NCBI GenBank assembly: GCA_021404785.1
Contig: QWHH01000008.1
Location: forward strand, 62,001-126,000
DNA from: Lysobacterales bacterium PRO7
Lineage (GTDB): Bacteria > Pseudomonadota > Gammaproteobacteria > Xanthomonadales > Rhodanobacteraceae
Direction: 5' to 3'
DNA: 64,000 nucleotides
Positions 16,440-27,676 of the stretch are shown here, piece by piece. Numbering within the stretch: position 1 is the stretch's first letter; each line of letters starts with the position of its first letter. The notes beneath the pieces were generated by a model. It was given only the letters and a program-made list of their open reading frames with translations, did no database searches and was not told the origin of the DNA. Position numbers and translations under genes: made by a program.

Positions 16440-17299
16440 CAATCGGCGACGGCGAGGGCAGGCGCCGGTTCCGGCATGGTGACGAATTGCGTGGCGGCGA
16501 CCTGGTTGAAGAAGCGCGTGGTGCGGTCGATGACGAGGTTGCGTTCCTGGTCGACGGTGATCATGTGGTAGCTGTTTTCCAGCAGCACGGTCTCGACCGG
16601 GCCCTTGACGCCGCGCACCAGCACCTGCACGTTGCGCAGGCTGGCGACGTCGTCTTCCTTGGCGTGCATCACCAGGCACGGCGTGCGCACGTCTGGCAGC
16701 ATGCGACGCACGCGCCACGACAGGCGGTAGAACTCGGCGAGCGAAGGCCACGGATTGCCGGGCAGTCCGCCGGCGGCGCTGTCGCCGGACAACATGCTGC
16801 CGGCAATGCGCTGACGGATGCGCTCGTCCTTGATGCCATAGGGGAAGCACTCGTGGAATTTTTGCCCGCGGCCGAACCCCAGGCTCACCACCAGCGGCAG
16901 CATGAACGACAACTTGCCGATCCAAGGGATCGTCCAGCCGTCGTAGGCAAAGGTGGTGCCGTACAGGCCCAGGCCATCAACCATCTCGGGCCGGTCGGCG
17001 GCGAGCTTGAGCGCAAGCAGGGCGCCCATCGACAGGCCGGCCACGAACAGGTGGTCGACCTCGCCGCGCAGTTTTTCGGCAGCCGCGACCACGCTGCGAT
17101 ACCAGTCCTGGCGGCCGGTCGCGAGCAGGTCTGCTTCGTCGCCGCAGTGGCCGGCGAGCTGCATGCCGTGGACGGTAAAACCGTTGCGGTTCAGGCCCTT
17201 GCCGATGAAACGCATCTCGGTCGGCGTGCCGGTCAGACCGTGGATCAGGAGTACGCCGTTGCGGCCGCCGGGCATGTGGAATTCAACGTTCTTGATCAT
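16439..17299 (-). CDS. Alpha/beta hydrolase, carboxylesterase/monoacylglycerol-lipase-like
   Basis: A 286-residue serine hydrolase. The oxyanion segment is L-L-I-H-G-L-T-G-T. The nucleophile elbow is G-L-S-M-G with S90. Candidate acid and base are the Asp of H-A-K-E-D-D and the His of E-N-S-Y-H-M-I near residue 255. The arrangement resembles Est30/YvaK-type carboxylesterases acting on short or medium acyl esters or thioesters. In this operon it could act as an editing or release thioesterase for ACP-bound intermediates. Its stop overlaps the acyltransferase start (ATGA-type). Confidence 0.82.
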   Translation of the reverse strand: MIKNVEFHMPGGRNGVLLIHGLTGTPTEMRFIGKGLNRNGFTVHGMQLAGHCGDEADLLATGRQDWYRSVVAAAEKLRGEVDHLFVAGLSMGALLALKLAADRPEMVDGLGLYGTTFAYDGWTIPWIGKLSFMLPLVVSLGFGRGQKFHECFPYGIKDERIRQRIAGSMLSGDSAAGGLPGNPWPSLAEFYRLSWRVRRMLPDVRTPCLVMHAKEDDVASLRNVQVLVRGVKGPVETVLLENSYHMITVDQERNLVIDRTTRFFNQVAATQFVTMPEPAPALAVAD

Positions 17300-17353
17300 G
17301 GAAATATCCGGGATTCTGCCAACAATTATCCGGCTTGCCGGTTTACAAATACC

Positions 17354-17722
17354 TTAAATTCCCGGCCAGCAGGCCAGGGCCACGCCGAACGCCACCGCGC
17401 CCGTCGCCAGCCACCGCCGCCTGGAAACATGCTCGCCCAGGATGAAACGGCTGGCGATCACGACACCGCAGTAGGACAGCGCCATGAATGGATAGGCGAC
17501 GCTCAACCGCGTCATGCTCAGCGCCGCGAACCACAGCGTGATCTCGACCACGTAAACCAGGATCCCGGCGATGATCCAGGGTGACACGAGCAGCCCGCCG
17601 AAGAATCCGCGCAACCCGCTCGCGGGCGCTGGCGCGGACTCGTGGCCAACGCCAAGCTTGAAGCAGACCTGGCCGCCGACATCGCACAGCACGGTGCCAA
17701 GCAGCAAAGCCAGAAGCATCAT
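17354..17722 (-). CDS. Half-size EamA/SMR-type membrane transporter (first of two)
   Basis: A 122-residue protein with four predicted membrane helices (about 1-20, 42-62, 66-90, 104-120). Features of ArnE/EmrE-like half transporters are D-V-G-G-Q-V-C-F-K in helix 1 and L-S-V-A-Y-P-F-M-A-L-S-Y in helix 3. Two adjacent ATGs occur (17722 and 17719); the first overlaps the stop of the arginase-like gene. A 54-bp gap to the hydrolase contains CCGGC-AA-GCCGG and AT-rich sequence, so an internal promoter cannot be excluded. It probably pairs with the 14911-15306 product. Confidence 0.78.
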   Translation of the reverse strand: MMLLALLLGTVLCDVGGQVCFKLGVGHESAPAPASGLRGFFGGLLVSPWIIAGILVYVVEITLWFAALSMTRLSVAYPFMALSYCGVVIASRFILGEHVSRRRWLATGAVAFGVALACWPGI

Positions 17723-18636
17723 CGCGCGGCCTTTTCGATCGCCACCAGCAATAGCCTGTTCGTCGCCTCGTTGCGTGCCAGCATCGCCGTATCCGCGCTG
17801 CGCTGCGGCTGATCGCTGCGCGATTCCCAGCGCTTGAACCAGTTCGTGTGCGCAATCGGGGAAAACTCGCCGCAGATGTCCGCGCCGGCGATGCGCTTTT
17901 GCGCACCGACGGCACGAAGGATTTGCAGCAGAGCCGACAGTGGCATGCGACCTTGATCCCAGTTCGTCAGTGCCTCGCGCTCGTCGAGCACGTCCTTGTC
18001 GATGCTGATCCACACCGCATTGGTCGAAATCAACGAAATTATAGCATCCAGCGTATTCTCGACGCCCGTTTCGGAGAAGTTTTGCCAATGGATATGGCCA
18101 TTTTCCCAATGCCGGCCTGGACCATCAGGTATCCGCCGCCAGACCCGTGACGGCGCGTGCTCCCACGGGAAAAGCAAGAGTCTGCCGCTGGCCAGGGCGG
18201 GCAGGTTGCCGCCCTTCAGATCCGGACGCACCAGATCGTCGCTGCACACGCCAAGTGTGATCACGCGCTGCACGTTGGGTAGCCGCAATGCCCGATTGAC
18301 CCACGAACCGCAGTGCCAGCGCGGCGCCAGGCGTACCCAGTCCGGATGGTTGTCGATATGGATGACCGTGACGGGCTCGCGGGCCTTTTCCATCAACACG
18401 GCGGCCAGATGATGAAAATCGCCGGAACCGATCAGGTGCAGGGTAGGCCCGTCCGGCGCCTGCGCGGCAATGCGCTCGCGCGCGAGGCGGATCGTGCGAT
18501 CGCGGCTCCACAGGCGTAAGCGTGGCCCGAGATCGCGCAAATCGACGGCAGAAACGGATTCCCATAGCGCGACCGTGCGCAGCGTGAATTGCTGCGTGTC
18601 GAGGGATCCATCGAGGTCAAGGAATTGAAGATGCAT
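17719..18636 (-). CDS. Arginase-fold (ureohydrolase-like) metalloprotein
   Basis: A 305-residue protein showing the binuclear-metal signature of the arginase/deacetylase fold. It has G-S-G-D-F-H-H (H75/H76), I-H-I-D-N-H-P-D-W (D95, H97, D99) and S-I-D-K-D-V-L-D (D213, D215), with downstream G-A-D-I-C-G-E-F (E257). Apparent metal ligands are intact, so it is likely catalytic. The sequence is far from free-arginine arginases. The H-x-D-x-H-P-D...G-S-W-V-N layout reminded me of UPF0489-type proteins, some of which are peptide arginases; that is uncertain. The ATG at 18636 is preferred over a TTG two codons upstream. Confidence 0.75.
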   Translation of the reverse strand: MHLQFLDLDGSLDTQQFTLRTVALWESVSAVDLRDLGPRLRLWSRDRTIRLARERIAAQAPDGPTLHLIGSGDFHHLAAVLMEKAREPVTVIHIDNHPDWVRLAPRWHCGSWVNRALRLPNVQRVITLGVCSDDLVRPDLKGGNLPALASGRLLLFPWEHAPSRVWRRIPDGPGRHWENGHIHWQNFSETGVENTLDAIISLISTNAVWISIDKDVLDEREALTNWDQGRMPLSALLQILRAVGAQKRIAGADICGEFSPIAHTNWFKRWESRSDQPQRSADTAMLARNEATNRLLLVAIEKAAR

Positions 18637-18679
18637 CCGCAAATGCTAACGCATTCGCAGGTGCAGCCGAACGCCAGGT

Positions 18680-19663
18680 TCAGGCGTTACTGCGAACCAT
18701 TTGTGACACGCCGTCGGCGTTCTTGCGGCGTGTCGGCATCGCCGAATCCTCGATGCCGATGATCGTGGCGAACAGGTCGCGGGTGAAGACGGCATTGCCG
18801 AAGTACCAGGAGTGGCTTTGCGCGCCGGCGATGCCGCCGGGTTGGTCTCGTTTCATCACGGCCGGATCCGAGATCAGTTGCGCGTAATAGTCGCTGCAAT
18901 CGACTTCGATCGCGTTCGTTGGCGCGTCGTCTGGCAAACCAATCCGGCCCACGCGTGGCGCGACCCCGAGGCGCTTGACGTTGGAGATGTCCAGCACTGC
19001 ATCATGGCGGTTGGAATAGTTGGTCAGGCGCAAGCAATGGTTGAAGACGGATGCAGCACTGGGATTGCCGGCGCTCATCGACGCCGAAGAAATGTCGCCG
19101 GCCGCGAACAGGATCTGGCTGACCGTCCAGCCCTGCTGCTTGAGCGTGGTGTCGTCGGCGTCGTCGAAGGCCTCGCGCACCACGTAGGCGCCGGTCGAAT
19201 GGCACAGCAGGTGGATGTTGATCGCGCAATCTGGCTTTTGCCGCGCGCTCAATGCGGCGATCCCGTCAGTCACCAGCTTGAGCGCGGTCTTCTTGGCGCG
19301 ATGGCGGTCGGCGAGATACGCCAGTGCCTGGTCGTCGCTCGGCCAGTCGAAGGAGACGACCACGCCCCTGAAGCCTAGCGCCATAAGGCCGGATTTCACG
19401 ACGCGATGGTGCTGCATCACATCCGCCTCGGAACTGTTGTAGCCATGCACGACGAACAGCAGGTCGCCGCGCGCCTGGCCTTGCGCATTGGTCCACGCCG
19501 CAGCCGCCTGGACGGCGTTGTACCAAGCCGACGCGCCGATGGTTTGATCCGGGCTCACGCCGGCACCGGCGGGCACCTGCAGGAATCGCGTCGCGCCGAC
19601 ATCGGCGACAAAGGCGCCGCCGCTCACCGCACGCACGGACAAGACGTAATCGACATCGCCCAT
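18680..19663 (-). CDS. Alpha/beta hydrolase of the DUF900-like type
   Basis: A 327-residue protein with a predicted serine-hydrolase core. It contains L-F-V-V-H-G-Y-N-S-S (oxyanion region), V-V-S-F-D-W-P-S and the nucleophile elbow L-C-H-S-T-G-A-Y, a variant of G-x-S-x-G with Cys first. This pattern matches the DUF900 alpha/beta hydrolases. No signal peptide is seen at the chosen start. ATG 19663 has GGAG eight bases upstream; an upstream ORF extension to 19747 lacks one. It lies 43 bp upstream of the arginase-like gene on the same strand and may be cotranscribed. Function unknown. Confidence 0.75.
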   Translation of the reverse strand: MGDVDYVLSVRAVSGGAFVADVGATRFLQVPAGAGVSPDQTIGASAWYNAVQAAAAWTNAQGQARGDLLFVVHGYNSSEADVMQHHRVVKSGLMALGFRGVVVSFDWPSDDQALAYLADRHRAKKTALKLVTDGIAALSARQKPDCAINIHLLCHSTGAYVVREAFDDADDTTLKQQGWTVSQILFAAGDISSASMSAGNPSAASVFNHCLRLTNYSNRHDAVLDISNVKRLGVAPRVGRIGLPDDAPTNAIEVDCSDYYAQLISDPAVMKRDQPGGIAGAQSHSWYFGNAVFTRDLFATIIGIEDSAMPTRRKNADGVSQMVRSNA

Positions 19664-19763
19664 GGTGATATCTCCGGACAGTCCGTGCGGAAACATACTC
19701 CAAAATCCGCTCGCGGCTATGCGCCGAAGCGCACGATTCGCTTTCAATATCGAGAGGGGAAAA

Positions 19764-19839
19764 TGGTGGCCGGGGACGGAATCGAACCGCCGACACGGGG
19801 ATTTTCAATCCCCTGCTCTACCAACTGAGCTACCCGGCC
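19764..19839 (-). tRNA. tRNA-Phe(GAA)
   Basis: A 76-nt cloverleaf on the minus strand with encoded CCA. The acceptor GGCCGGG pairs with CCCGGCC, the D-arm is AGCTCAGTTGGTAGAGC, and the anticodon stem-loop GGGGATTGAAAATCCCC has anticodon GAA. The T-arm GGCGGTTCGATTCCGTC carries G:U/mismatch wobble typical of this tRNA. It stands alone between the DUF900-like hydrolase and a plus-strand secreted protein. Confidence 0.97.
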
Positions 19840-19988
19840 CTGAGTGTTGCGTGCGGGGCCGAACGGCGCCGCGAAGGGGCGCGTATTACAGCGGTTCGAC
19901 GCGGGCGAGTCAAGAAAAACCGCCGTGCACGCGACGAAATTGCGCGCGCCGGCGTCTATCCGGCAAGATCCGCTTGCAAGGAGCCGCC

Positions 19989-20417
19989 ATGCGAATTCTT
20001 CCAACACTTGCCATTGTCGCACTGTGCGCGGCGCTTCCCGCGCATGCCGATACCGCCGCTTACATGGCGCAACAATTGGCGAAGTACCAAAAGTACGCCG
20101 GTGCGCCAGTCGAACGCATCCCGATGATCGACTTGTGGCAGTGGCAGGTGGTCGGCAAGGACAAGCTCGTGATCTGGACGGGGGTCAGTACCGCCTACCT
20201 CGTGAGCGTGGAGAAATCCTGCAACAACCTGGATTGGGCGCGCGGAATCGGCATCGAGCAGAACACCTCGATGCATGTGGACGCCAAGTTCGACTCGATC
20301 GTGTTCGATCACCAGAATTGCCGCATCCGCGAAATCCAGCCGATCGACTACAAGGCCTTGCGCGCCGACGAGAAGGCGGCCAGCCAGGCGCAGGGCACGG
20401 ATGCCGGCGCGAAGTAG
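19989..20417 (+). CDS. Small secreted protein, DUF6491-like
   Basis: A 142-residue protein with a cleavable signal peptide (A-L-C-A-A-L-P-A-H-A-D). The compact domain shows I-D-L-W-Q-W-Q-V-V-G-K-D-K-L-V-I-W-T, Y-L-V-S-V and a closing N-C-R-I-R-E-I-Q-P-I-D. This resembles the DUF6491 proteins I associate with Xanthomonadales; the match is from memory of pattern. Two cysteines (C-N-N-L-D and N-C-R-I) could pair. AAGGAG lies five bases before the ATG. It is convergent with yggX, with only 3 bp between stops. Function unknown. Confidence 0.8.
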   Translation: MRILPTLAIVALCAALPAHADTAAYMAQQLAKYQKYAGAPVERIPMIDLWQWQVVGKDKLVIWTGVSTAYLVSVEKSCNNLDWARGIGIEQNTSMHVDAKFDSIVFDHQNCRIREIQPIDYKALRADEKAASQAQGTDAGAK

Positions 20418-20420
20418 CCG

Positions 20421-20690
20421 TCATGCTTGCGGCGTGTAGCCCGGCGGCGCATCGGAGCCGGCGCCGAACAGAAATTTTTCCATCTCGGTTTCGAGGAATT
20501 TGCGTGCTTTCGGATCGAGTGGCGACAGGCGGTTTTCGTTGATCAACATGGTTTGATGCGCGAGCCAGGCGCGCCAGGCTTCCTGCGAAACCCCCGTGTA
20601 GATGCGTTTGCCGAGATCACCTGGGTAGGGCGCGAAGGCAAGGCCTTCGGCTTCGCGCTGGAGTTTGACGCAGAACACGGTGCGGGACAT
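20421..20690 (-). CDS. yggX: YggX, Fe(2+)-trafficking / oxidative damage protection protein
   Basis: An 89-residue protein with the typical start [10 protein letters not shown] (conserved Cys7), then G-L-x-F-x-P-Y-P-G-x-L-G-K-R-I and W[13 protein letters not shown]. YggX helps protect Fe-S enzymes and limits iron-driven damage. It follows mutY directly with no gap, the same mutY-yggX pairing as in E. coli. This is fitting, because MutY carries an Fe-S cluster and repairs oxidised bases. Confidence 0.96.
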   Translation of the reverse strand: MSRTVFCVKLQREAEGLAFAPYPGDLGKRIYTGVSQEAWRAWLAHQTMLINENRLSPLDPKARKFLETEMEKFLFGAGSDAPPGYTPQA

Positions 20691-21717
20691 CTAAGGTTTC
20701 TCCGGCAGGTTTTCGATGAGTTTGCGCACCGGCGCGGGCAGGCCAAGTGCGGTGGCTTCGCGCGGGTGCAGCCAACGCTGGTCCGGCGCGTCGGCGATGC
20801 CGTGCGTCACGGTGGCGATTCCCGTCATCGGCGTGACGTCGAGCCGATAGTGGCTGAACATGTGGGTGAACGGCGCCAGCGCATGCAGCCGGATGCCGTT
20901 GCCCAGACGATGCCGTGCGGCAGTGTCATTTTCGGCTTCGGGCAGGCTCCACAACTGCGCCCACACGCCGGTCGGCGGCCGGCGTTCGAGCAGAATGCGT
21001 CCGCTGTGATCGCGCAATAGCAACATCACGGTCTTGCGCGTCGGCAATGCCTGCGCCGGTTTGCGCTCCGGCAGTTGCGCGACCGTATCCTCACGATACG
21101 CAACGCAAGTCCGTTGCTGCGGACAATCCGCGCAACGCGGCTTGCTCCGCGTGCACACGGTTGCGCCCAGATCCATGATTGCCTGCGTGTAGTCGGCGAT
21201 GCGCGAGTGCGGTGTATGCGCCTCGGCCAGCGCCCACAACTTGTTTTGCACGGCAGTAGCGCCGGGCCAGCCATGCACGCCGTGATGGCGAGCGAGCACG
21301 CGCCTGACGTTGCCGTCGAGGATGGCAAAACGCAGCCCGTGAGCCTGCGCCAGGATCGCGCCGGCGGTGGAACGGCCGATGCCGGGCAGGGCGGCGAGGG
21401 CGTCGAACTCGCGTGGCAGCGAACCGCGATGGCGGTCGACGCAGATTTGCGCGGTGCGATGCAGGTTGCGCGCGCGGCTGTAGTAGCCCAGTCCCGACCA
21501 CTGCGCCAGCACGGCATCCAGCGGCGCTGCGGCGAGCGCGCGCAACGATGCGAATTTTTCCACAAAGCGCAAAAAGTACGGAATGACGGTCGCGACCTGG
21601 GTCTGCTGCAGCATCACCTCGGCGATCCACACGCGATAGGCGTGGCGCGGATGCTGCCAGGGCAGGTCGTGACGACCGTGCCTGTCGAACCAGGCCAGCA
21701 ATCGACGGGAAAACGAA

Positions 21718-21725
<8 letters not shown>
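20691..21725 (-). CDS. mutY: MutY, adenine DNA glycosylase
   Basis: MutY removes adenine mispaired with 8-oxoguanine. The 344-residue protein has catalytic E36 (A-E-V-M-L-Q-Q-T-Q-V), the helix-hairpin-helix L-P-G-I-G-R-S-T-A (113-121) and catalytic D137 (L-D-G-N-V-R-R-V). The [4Fe-4S] cysteines are C191, C198, C201 and C207 with canonical 6-2-5 spacing. A C-terminal Nudix-like 8-oxoG recognition domain starts at about 235. The start at 21725 overlaps the end of ftsY by 8 bp. Longer starts would lie fully inside ftsY. Confidence 0.96.
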
Positions 21726-22698
<973 letters not shown>

Positions 22699-22727
22699 CG
22701 CGCTGCAACTTGCAAGACAATGCGCAA

Positions 22728-24378
<1,651 letters not shown>

Positions 24379-24449
24379 CGCGCGTCCGGAGATTGCTGCG
24401 CCCTGCGGCGATAGTGCTGCGCGGGCGCAGGCGTGCGTGAGGAATCTAG

Positions 24450-26117
24450 GTGAAAAAAATATACCTTGCTGCATTTGTCGCATTCGCATTCGTGCTGGGT
24501 GCGCATGCGGCGCAGCGTCCCGGCCATGCCGCCATCGCGAGCGCGCACAAACTGGCGACGCAGGCCGGATTCGAAGTGTTGGCCGAAGGCGGCAACGCGT
24601 TCGACGCCGCGATCGCGGTGGCGTCCACGTTGTCGGTGGTCGAGCCGCAAAGTTCCGGCATCGGCGGCGGCGGATTCTTCCTGCTGCATCGCGCGAGCGA
24701 CGGCCGCAACGTCATGCTGGACGCGCGCGAAACCGCGCCGGCGGCGGTGAAGTCGTCCCAGTACGTCAAATCCGACGGCACGCCGAACCGCGACACCGCG
24801 TTGTACGGTCCGCTCGCCGCCGGCATTCCGGGCGAGCCCGCCGCGCTGGTCTGGCTCGCCGCGCATTACGGCAAGCTGCCGCTTGCCAAATCGTTGGCGC
24901 CGTCAATCCGCATCGCGCGCGAAGGATTCAAGCCGGATGCGCGCTTTCTCGAAACCATCTCGGACAAGCGCGACAAGATCGGGCGTTATCCGGGCACGAA
25001 GGCATTGCTGATGCCGAACGGCGAAGTGCCAAAAGCAGGCTGGACGTTCCGCAATCCGGATCAGGCCGCCACACTCGAACGCATCGCCGCGCACGGCAAC
25101 GACGGCTTCTACAAGGGCAAGACCGCGCAGCTGCTGCTCAAGGCGGTAAAGGCAAGCGGCGGCGACTGGACGGCGGCGGATCTGGCCAACTACAAGGTCG
25201 TCGAACGCGAACCTCTGGACTTCGATTACCGCGGCTGGAAGATCGTCACCGCCTCGCCGCCATCGTCCGGCGGCGTTGCGCTGGAGGAAATGTTCAACGT
25301 GCTGTCCGGTTATGACCTGGACAAGCTCGATCGTCTGCATCAGCTGCATTACATCATCGAGGCGATGCGCCGCGCATTCCGCGACCACAACGAATACCTG
25401 GGCGATCCGGATTTCGTGAAGATGCCGCTCGATACCTTGCTGTCGCCGCAGTACGCGGCCGGTTTGCGTGCTTCCATCCTGCCGGACAAGGCCACGCCCT
25501 CGTCCATGCTGCCCTCGGCCGTGGCGCACGATCCGGGCATGCACACCACGCATTTTTCCATCATCGACGCCGACGGCAACATGGTCGCGACGACGCAAAC
25601 GGTCAACACGCATTTCGGCTCGTGCCTGGTGCCGCCGGGAACGGGCGTGTTCCTCAACAACGAGATGGATGATTTCGCGCTGGTGCCGGGCGCACCGAAC
25701 GCGTATGGCCTGCTCGGCAACAAGGCCAATGCGCCGGCGCCGGGCAAGCGCATGCTGTCGTCGATGACGCCGACATTTGTGTTCAATCCGGAACGTGTCG
25801 GCGTGATCGGATCGCCGGGCGGATCGACCATCATCACCCAGGTGTTCGAAGGCATCATGGCGTTCATGCACGGCGACACTGCCGCGCAGATCGCTGCGAC
25901 GCCGCGCTATCACCACCAATACCTGCCGGATGCGGTCTGGGTCGAGCCGGATGCGTTCGACGCGGACACCACCAAGGCGCTGCAGGCGATGGGTTACGAC
26001 ATCAAACCGCGCGGCCACTGGGGCTTCATGAACGTGGTGACCTGGAACCTGAAAACGAACACGCTCGATGCGGCCAGCGATCCGCGGCATGCATCCGGAT
26101 TGGGCCAGGTCAAGTGA
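24450..26117 (+). CDS. ggt: Gamma-glutamyltransferase (glutathione hydrolase)
   Basis: A 555-residue periplasmic Ntn-hydrolase that cleaves the gamma-glutamyl bond of glutathione and related peptides. The signal peptide ends near A-H-A-A. The autoprocessing threonine that becomes the small-subunit N-terminus is T366 (H-T-T-H-F-S). Substrate and oxyanion motifs are A-R-E-T-A-P, N-N-E-M-D-D-F, M-L-S-S-M-T-P and G-S-P-G-G-S. The start is a GTG with GAGGAA upstream. It is translationally coupled (GTGA) to the following metallo-hydrolase gene. Confidence 0.93.
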   Translation: MKKIYLAAFVAFAFVLGAHAAQRPGHAAIASAHKLATQAGFEVLAEGGNAFDAAIAVASTLSVVEPQSSGIGGGGFFLLHRASDGRNVMLDARETAPAAVKSSQYVKSDGTPNRDTALYGPLAAGIPGEPAALVWLAAHYGKLPLAKSLAPSIRIAREGFKPDARFLETISDKRDKIGRYPGTKALLMPNGEVPKAGWTFRNPDQAATLERIAAHGNDGFYKGKTAQLLLKAVKASGGDWTAADLANYKVVEREPLDFDYRGWKIVTASPPSSGGVALEEMFNVLSGYDLDKLDRLHQLHYIIEAMRRAFRDHNEYLGDPDFVKMPLDTLLSPQYAAGLRASILPDKATPSSMLPSAVAHDPGMHTTHFSIIDADGNMVATTQTVNTHFGSCLVPPGTGVFLNNEMDDFALVPGAPNAYGLLGNKANAPAPGKRMLSSMTPTFVFNPERVGVIGSPGGSTIITQVFEGIMAFMHGDTAAQIAATPRYHHQYLPDAVWVEPDAFDADTTKALQAMGYDIKPRGHWGFMNVVTWNLKTNTLDAASDPRHASGLGQVK

Positions 26118-26977
26118 AACTCTGGTCAGTCCTGGGTAACTCCCAGCGCCTCGACGGCGGTGCGATGTTTGGCAACGCGCCGCGCGCGCTGTGGGAAAAA
26201 TGGATCGCGCCGGATGCAGAAAACCGCATTGCGCTGGCCTGCCGCGCGCTGTTGGCGCAGGACCTCGATGGCAAGAACGTGCTGTTCGAAACCGGCATTG
26301 GCGCGTTTTTCGAACCGAAACTGCGCGAGCGCTATGGTGTCGTCGAGGATCGCCACGTTCTGCTCGATTCGCTGCGCACCGCTGGATTCGGGCACGCAGA
26401 CATCGACGTCATCGTGCTCTCGCACCTGCATTTCGACCATGCCGGAGGCTTGTTTACGCCATGGCGCGAAGGCGCGGTGCCGGAGCTGCTGTTTCCGAAG
26501 GCGAAGTTCGTCGTCGGCAAGCGCGCGTTCGAGCGTGCCGTGCATCCGCATCCGCGCGACCGCGCCTCGTTCATCCCGGAATTGCAGCCTATGCTGGAAC
26601 AATCCGGGCGCCTTGAACTGGTGGAAAACGCGCATTCTTTCGCGCTCGGCAAGAGCGTGCGTTTCAGTTTCAGCGACGGCCACACGCCGGGACTGATGCT
26701 CGCGGAAATCGTGATGCCGAATGGCGGTGTCGTGTTCTGCGCCGATTTGATTCCGGGCCGCCCGTGGGTGCATCTGCCGGTGACCATGGGCTACGACCGC
26801 GCGCCGGAAATGCTGATCGACGAGAAGCGCGCCTTCCTCGAGGACAAGCTCGCGCGCGGTGTGCGCCTGTTCTTCACCCACGACGTGGAGTGCGCGCTGG
26901 CTCGCGTCACGCGCGACGAGAAAGGCCGCTTCGGCACCGCCGACGAATTGCCGGAATTGGCCGGACTGGCGGCGTAA
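26114..26977 (+). CDS. MBL-fold metallo-hydrolase
   Basis: A 287-residue metallo-beta-lactamase-fold protein with the metal motif S-H-L-H-F-D-H (H104, H106, D108, H109). Further likely ligands are the histidines of S-D-G-H-T-P-G and F-F-T-H-D-V and the Asp in F-C-A-D-L-I-P-G. The layout fits glyoxalase II/lactonase-like hydrolases acting on thioesters or lactones. No signal peptide is seen, so it is probably cytosolic. Its GTG start overlaps the ggt stop, hinting at joint regulation. A role in glutathione thioester metabolism is conceivable but unproven. Confidence 0.82.
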   Translation: MKLWSVLGNSQRLDGGAMFGNAPRALWEKWIAPDAENRIALACRALLAQDLDGKNVLFETGIGAFFEPKLRERYGVVEDRHVLLDSLRTAGFGHADIDVIVLSHLHFDHAGGLFTPWREGAVPELLFPKAKFVVGKRAFERAVHPHPRDRASFIPELQPMLEQSGRLELVENAHSFALGKSVRFSFSDGHTPGLMLAEIVMPNGGVVFCADLIPGRPWVHLPVTMGYDRAPEMLIDEKRAFLEDKLARGVRLFFTHDVECALARVTRDEKGRFGTADELPELAGLAA

Positions 26978-27676
26978 ATGGCAAAACGCAAGCGCAAGAA
27001 AACGCCCATGCCGCGTTGGCCGATCGCGATAGTGATCGTCATTGCGATCGGTGCTGCACTATGGTTCGGGCGCGCGCATCTGGCGAAATTGCAGTTGCCG
27101 ACGATCGGCAGCGCTCCCGCCGGTGTGCTGGCCGTGGATGCAGCGCATGTGGATGCGGCCAACGATGACCGGCGCGTGCGCGTGACCGGCATGCTCATTG
27201 CGGATGGCCCGGCACGCGATGCGCAGCTCGGCATTGGTGCCAACGCGGCGCTGCTTTTGCGCCATGTGGAAATGTTTGCGTGGCGCGAACACTGTTCCGG
27301 CGCGGCGTGCGGTTACGACACCGGATGGGGCGTTGCGGCGGATTCGCACAAGTTCCGTGAACCGAAGGGCCACGAAAATCCGCTCGCGCCATTTGCAAGC
27401 GCGCAATTCGTGGCCCCGGGACTCAAGCTCGGTGCGTTTGGCATCGATCCAGGCCTGCTGACCGCGCAACGCGCGCCGCAAGCTTACCCGGTGACCGACA
27501 CAGGCCTGGCTCCGAACATGGCGGCGAGCTTCTGCGCCGATAACGGCGTTCTTTACGCCGGCGGCGATCCGGCGCATCCGCAGGTCGGCATGCTGCGCGT
27601 AAGTTTCCGCGTCGTGCCATTGGGTGCGGCGACGCTGGAAGGTGTGCAGCGCGGGGCCCTGATCAGGTCGAATTAG
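26978..27676 (+). CDS. TMEM43-family-like membrane protein
   Basis: A 232-residue protein with a basic N-terminus (K-R-K-R-K-K), one membrane helix at about 14-34 and a large extracytoplasmic domain. The domain has V-R-V-T-G-M-L and L-L-L-R-H-V-E-M-F-A-W-R-E-H. The R-x-V-E-M-x-x-W signature is what I associate with TMEM43/LUMA-like proteins, which occur patchily in bacteria. The helix and charge imply a single-pass topology with the domain outside. It begins immediately at the stop of the MBL gene, and its end overlaps the convergent Nudix gene by 14 bp. Role unknown. Confidence 0.65.
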   Translation: MAKRKRKKTPMPRWPIAIVIVIAIGAALWFGRAHLAKLQLPTIGSAPAGVLAVDAAHVDAANDDRRVRVTGMLIADGPARDAQLGIGANAALLLRHVEMFAWREHCSGAACGYDTGWGVAADSHKFREPKGHENPLAPFASAQFVAPGLKLGAFGIDPGLLTAQRAPQAYPVTDTGLAPNMAASFCADNGVLYAGGDPAHPQVGMLRVSFRVVPLGAATLEGVQRGALIRSN

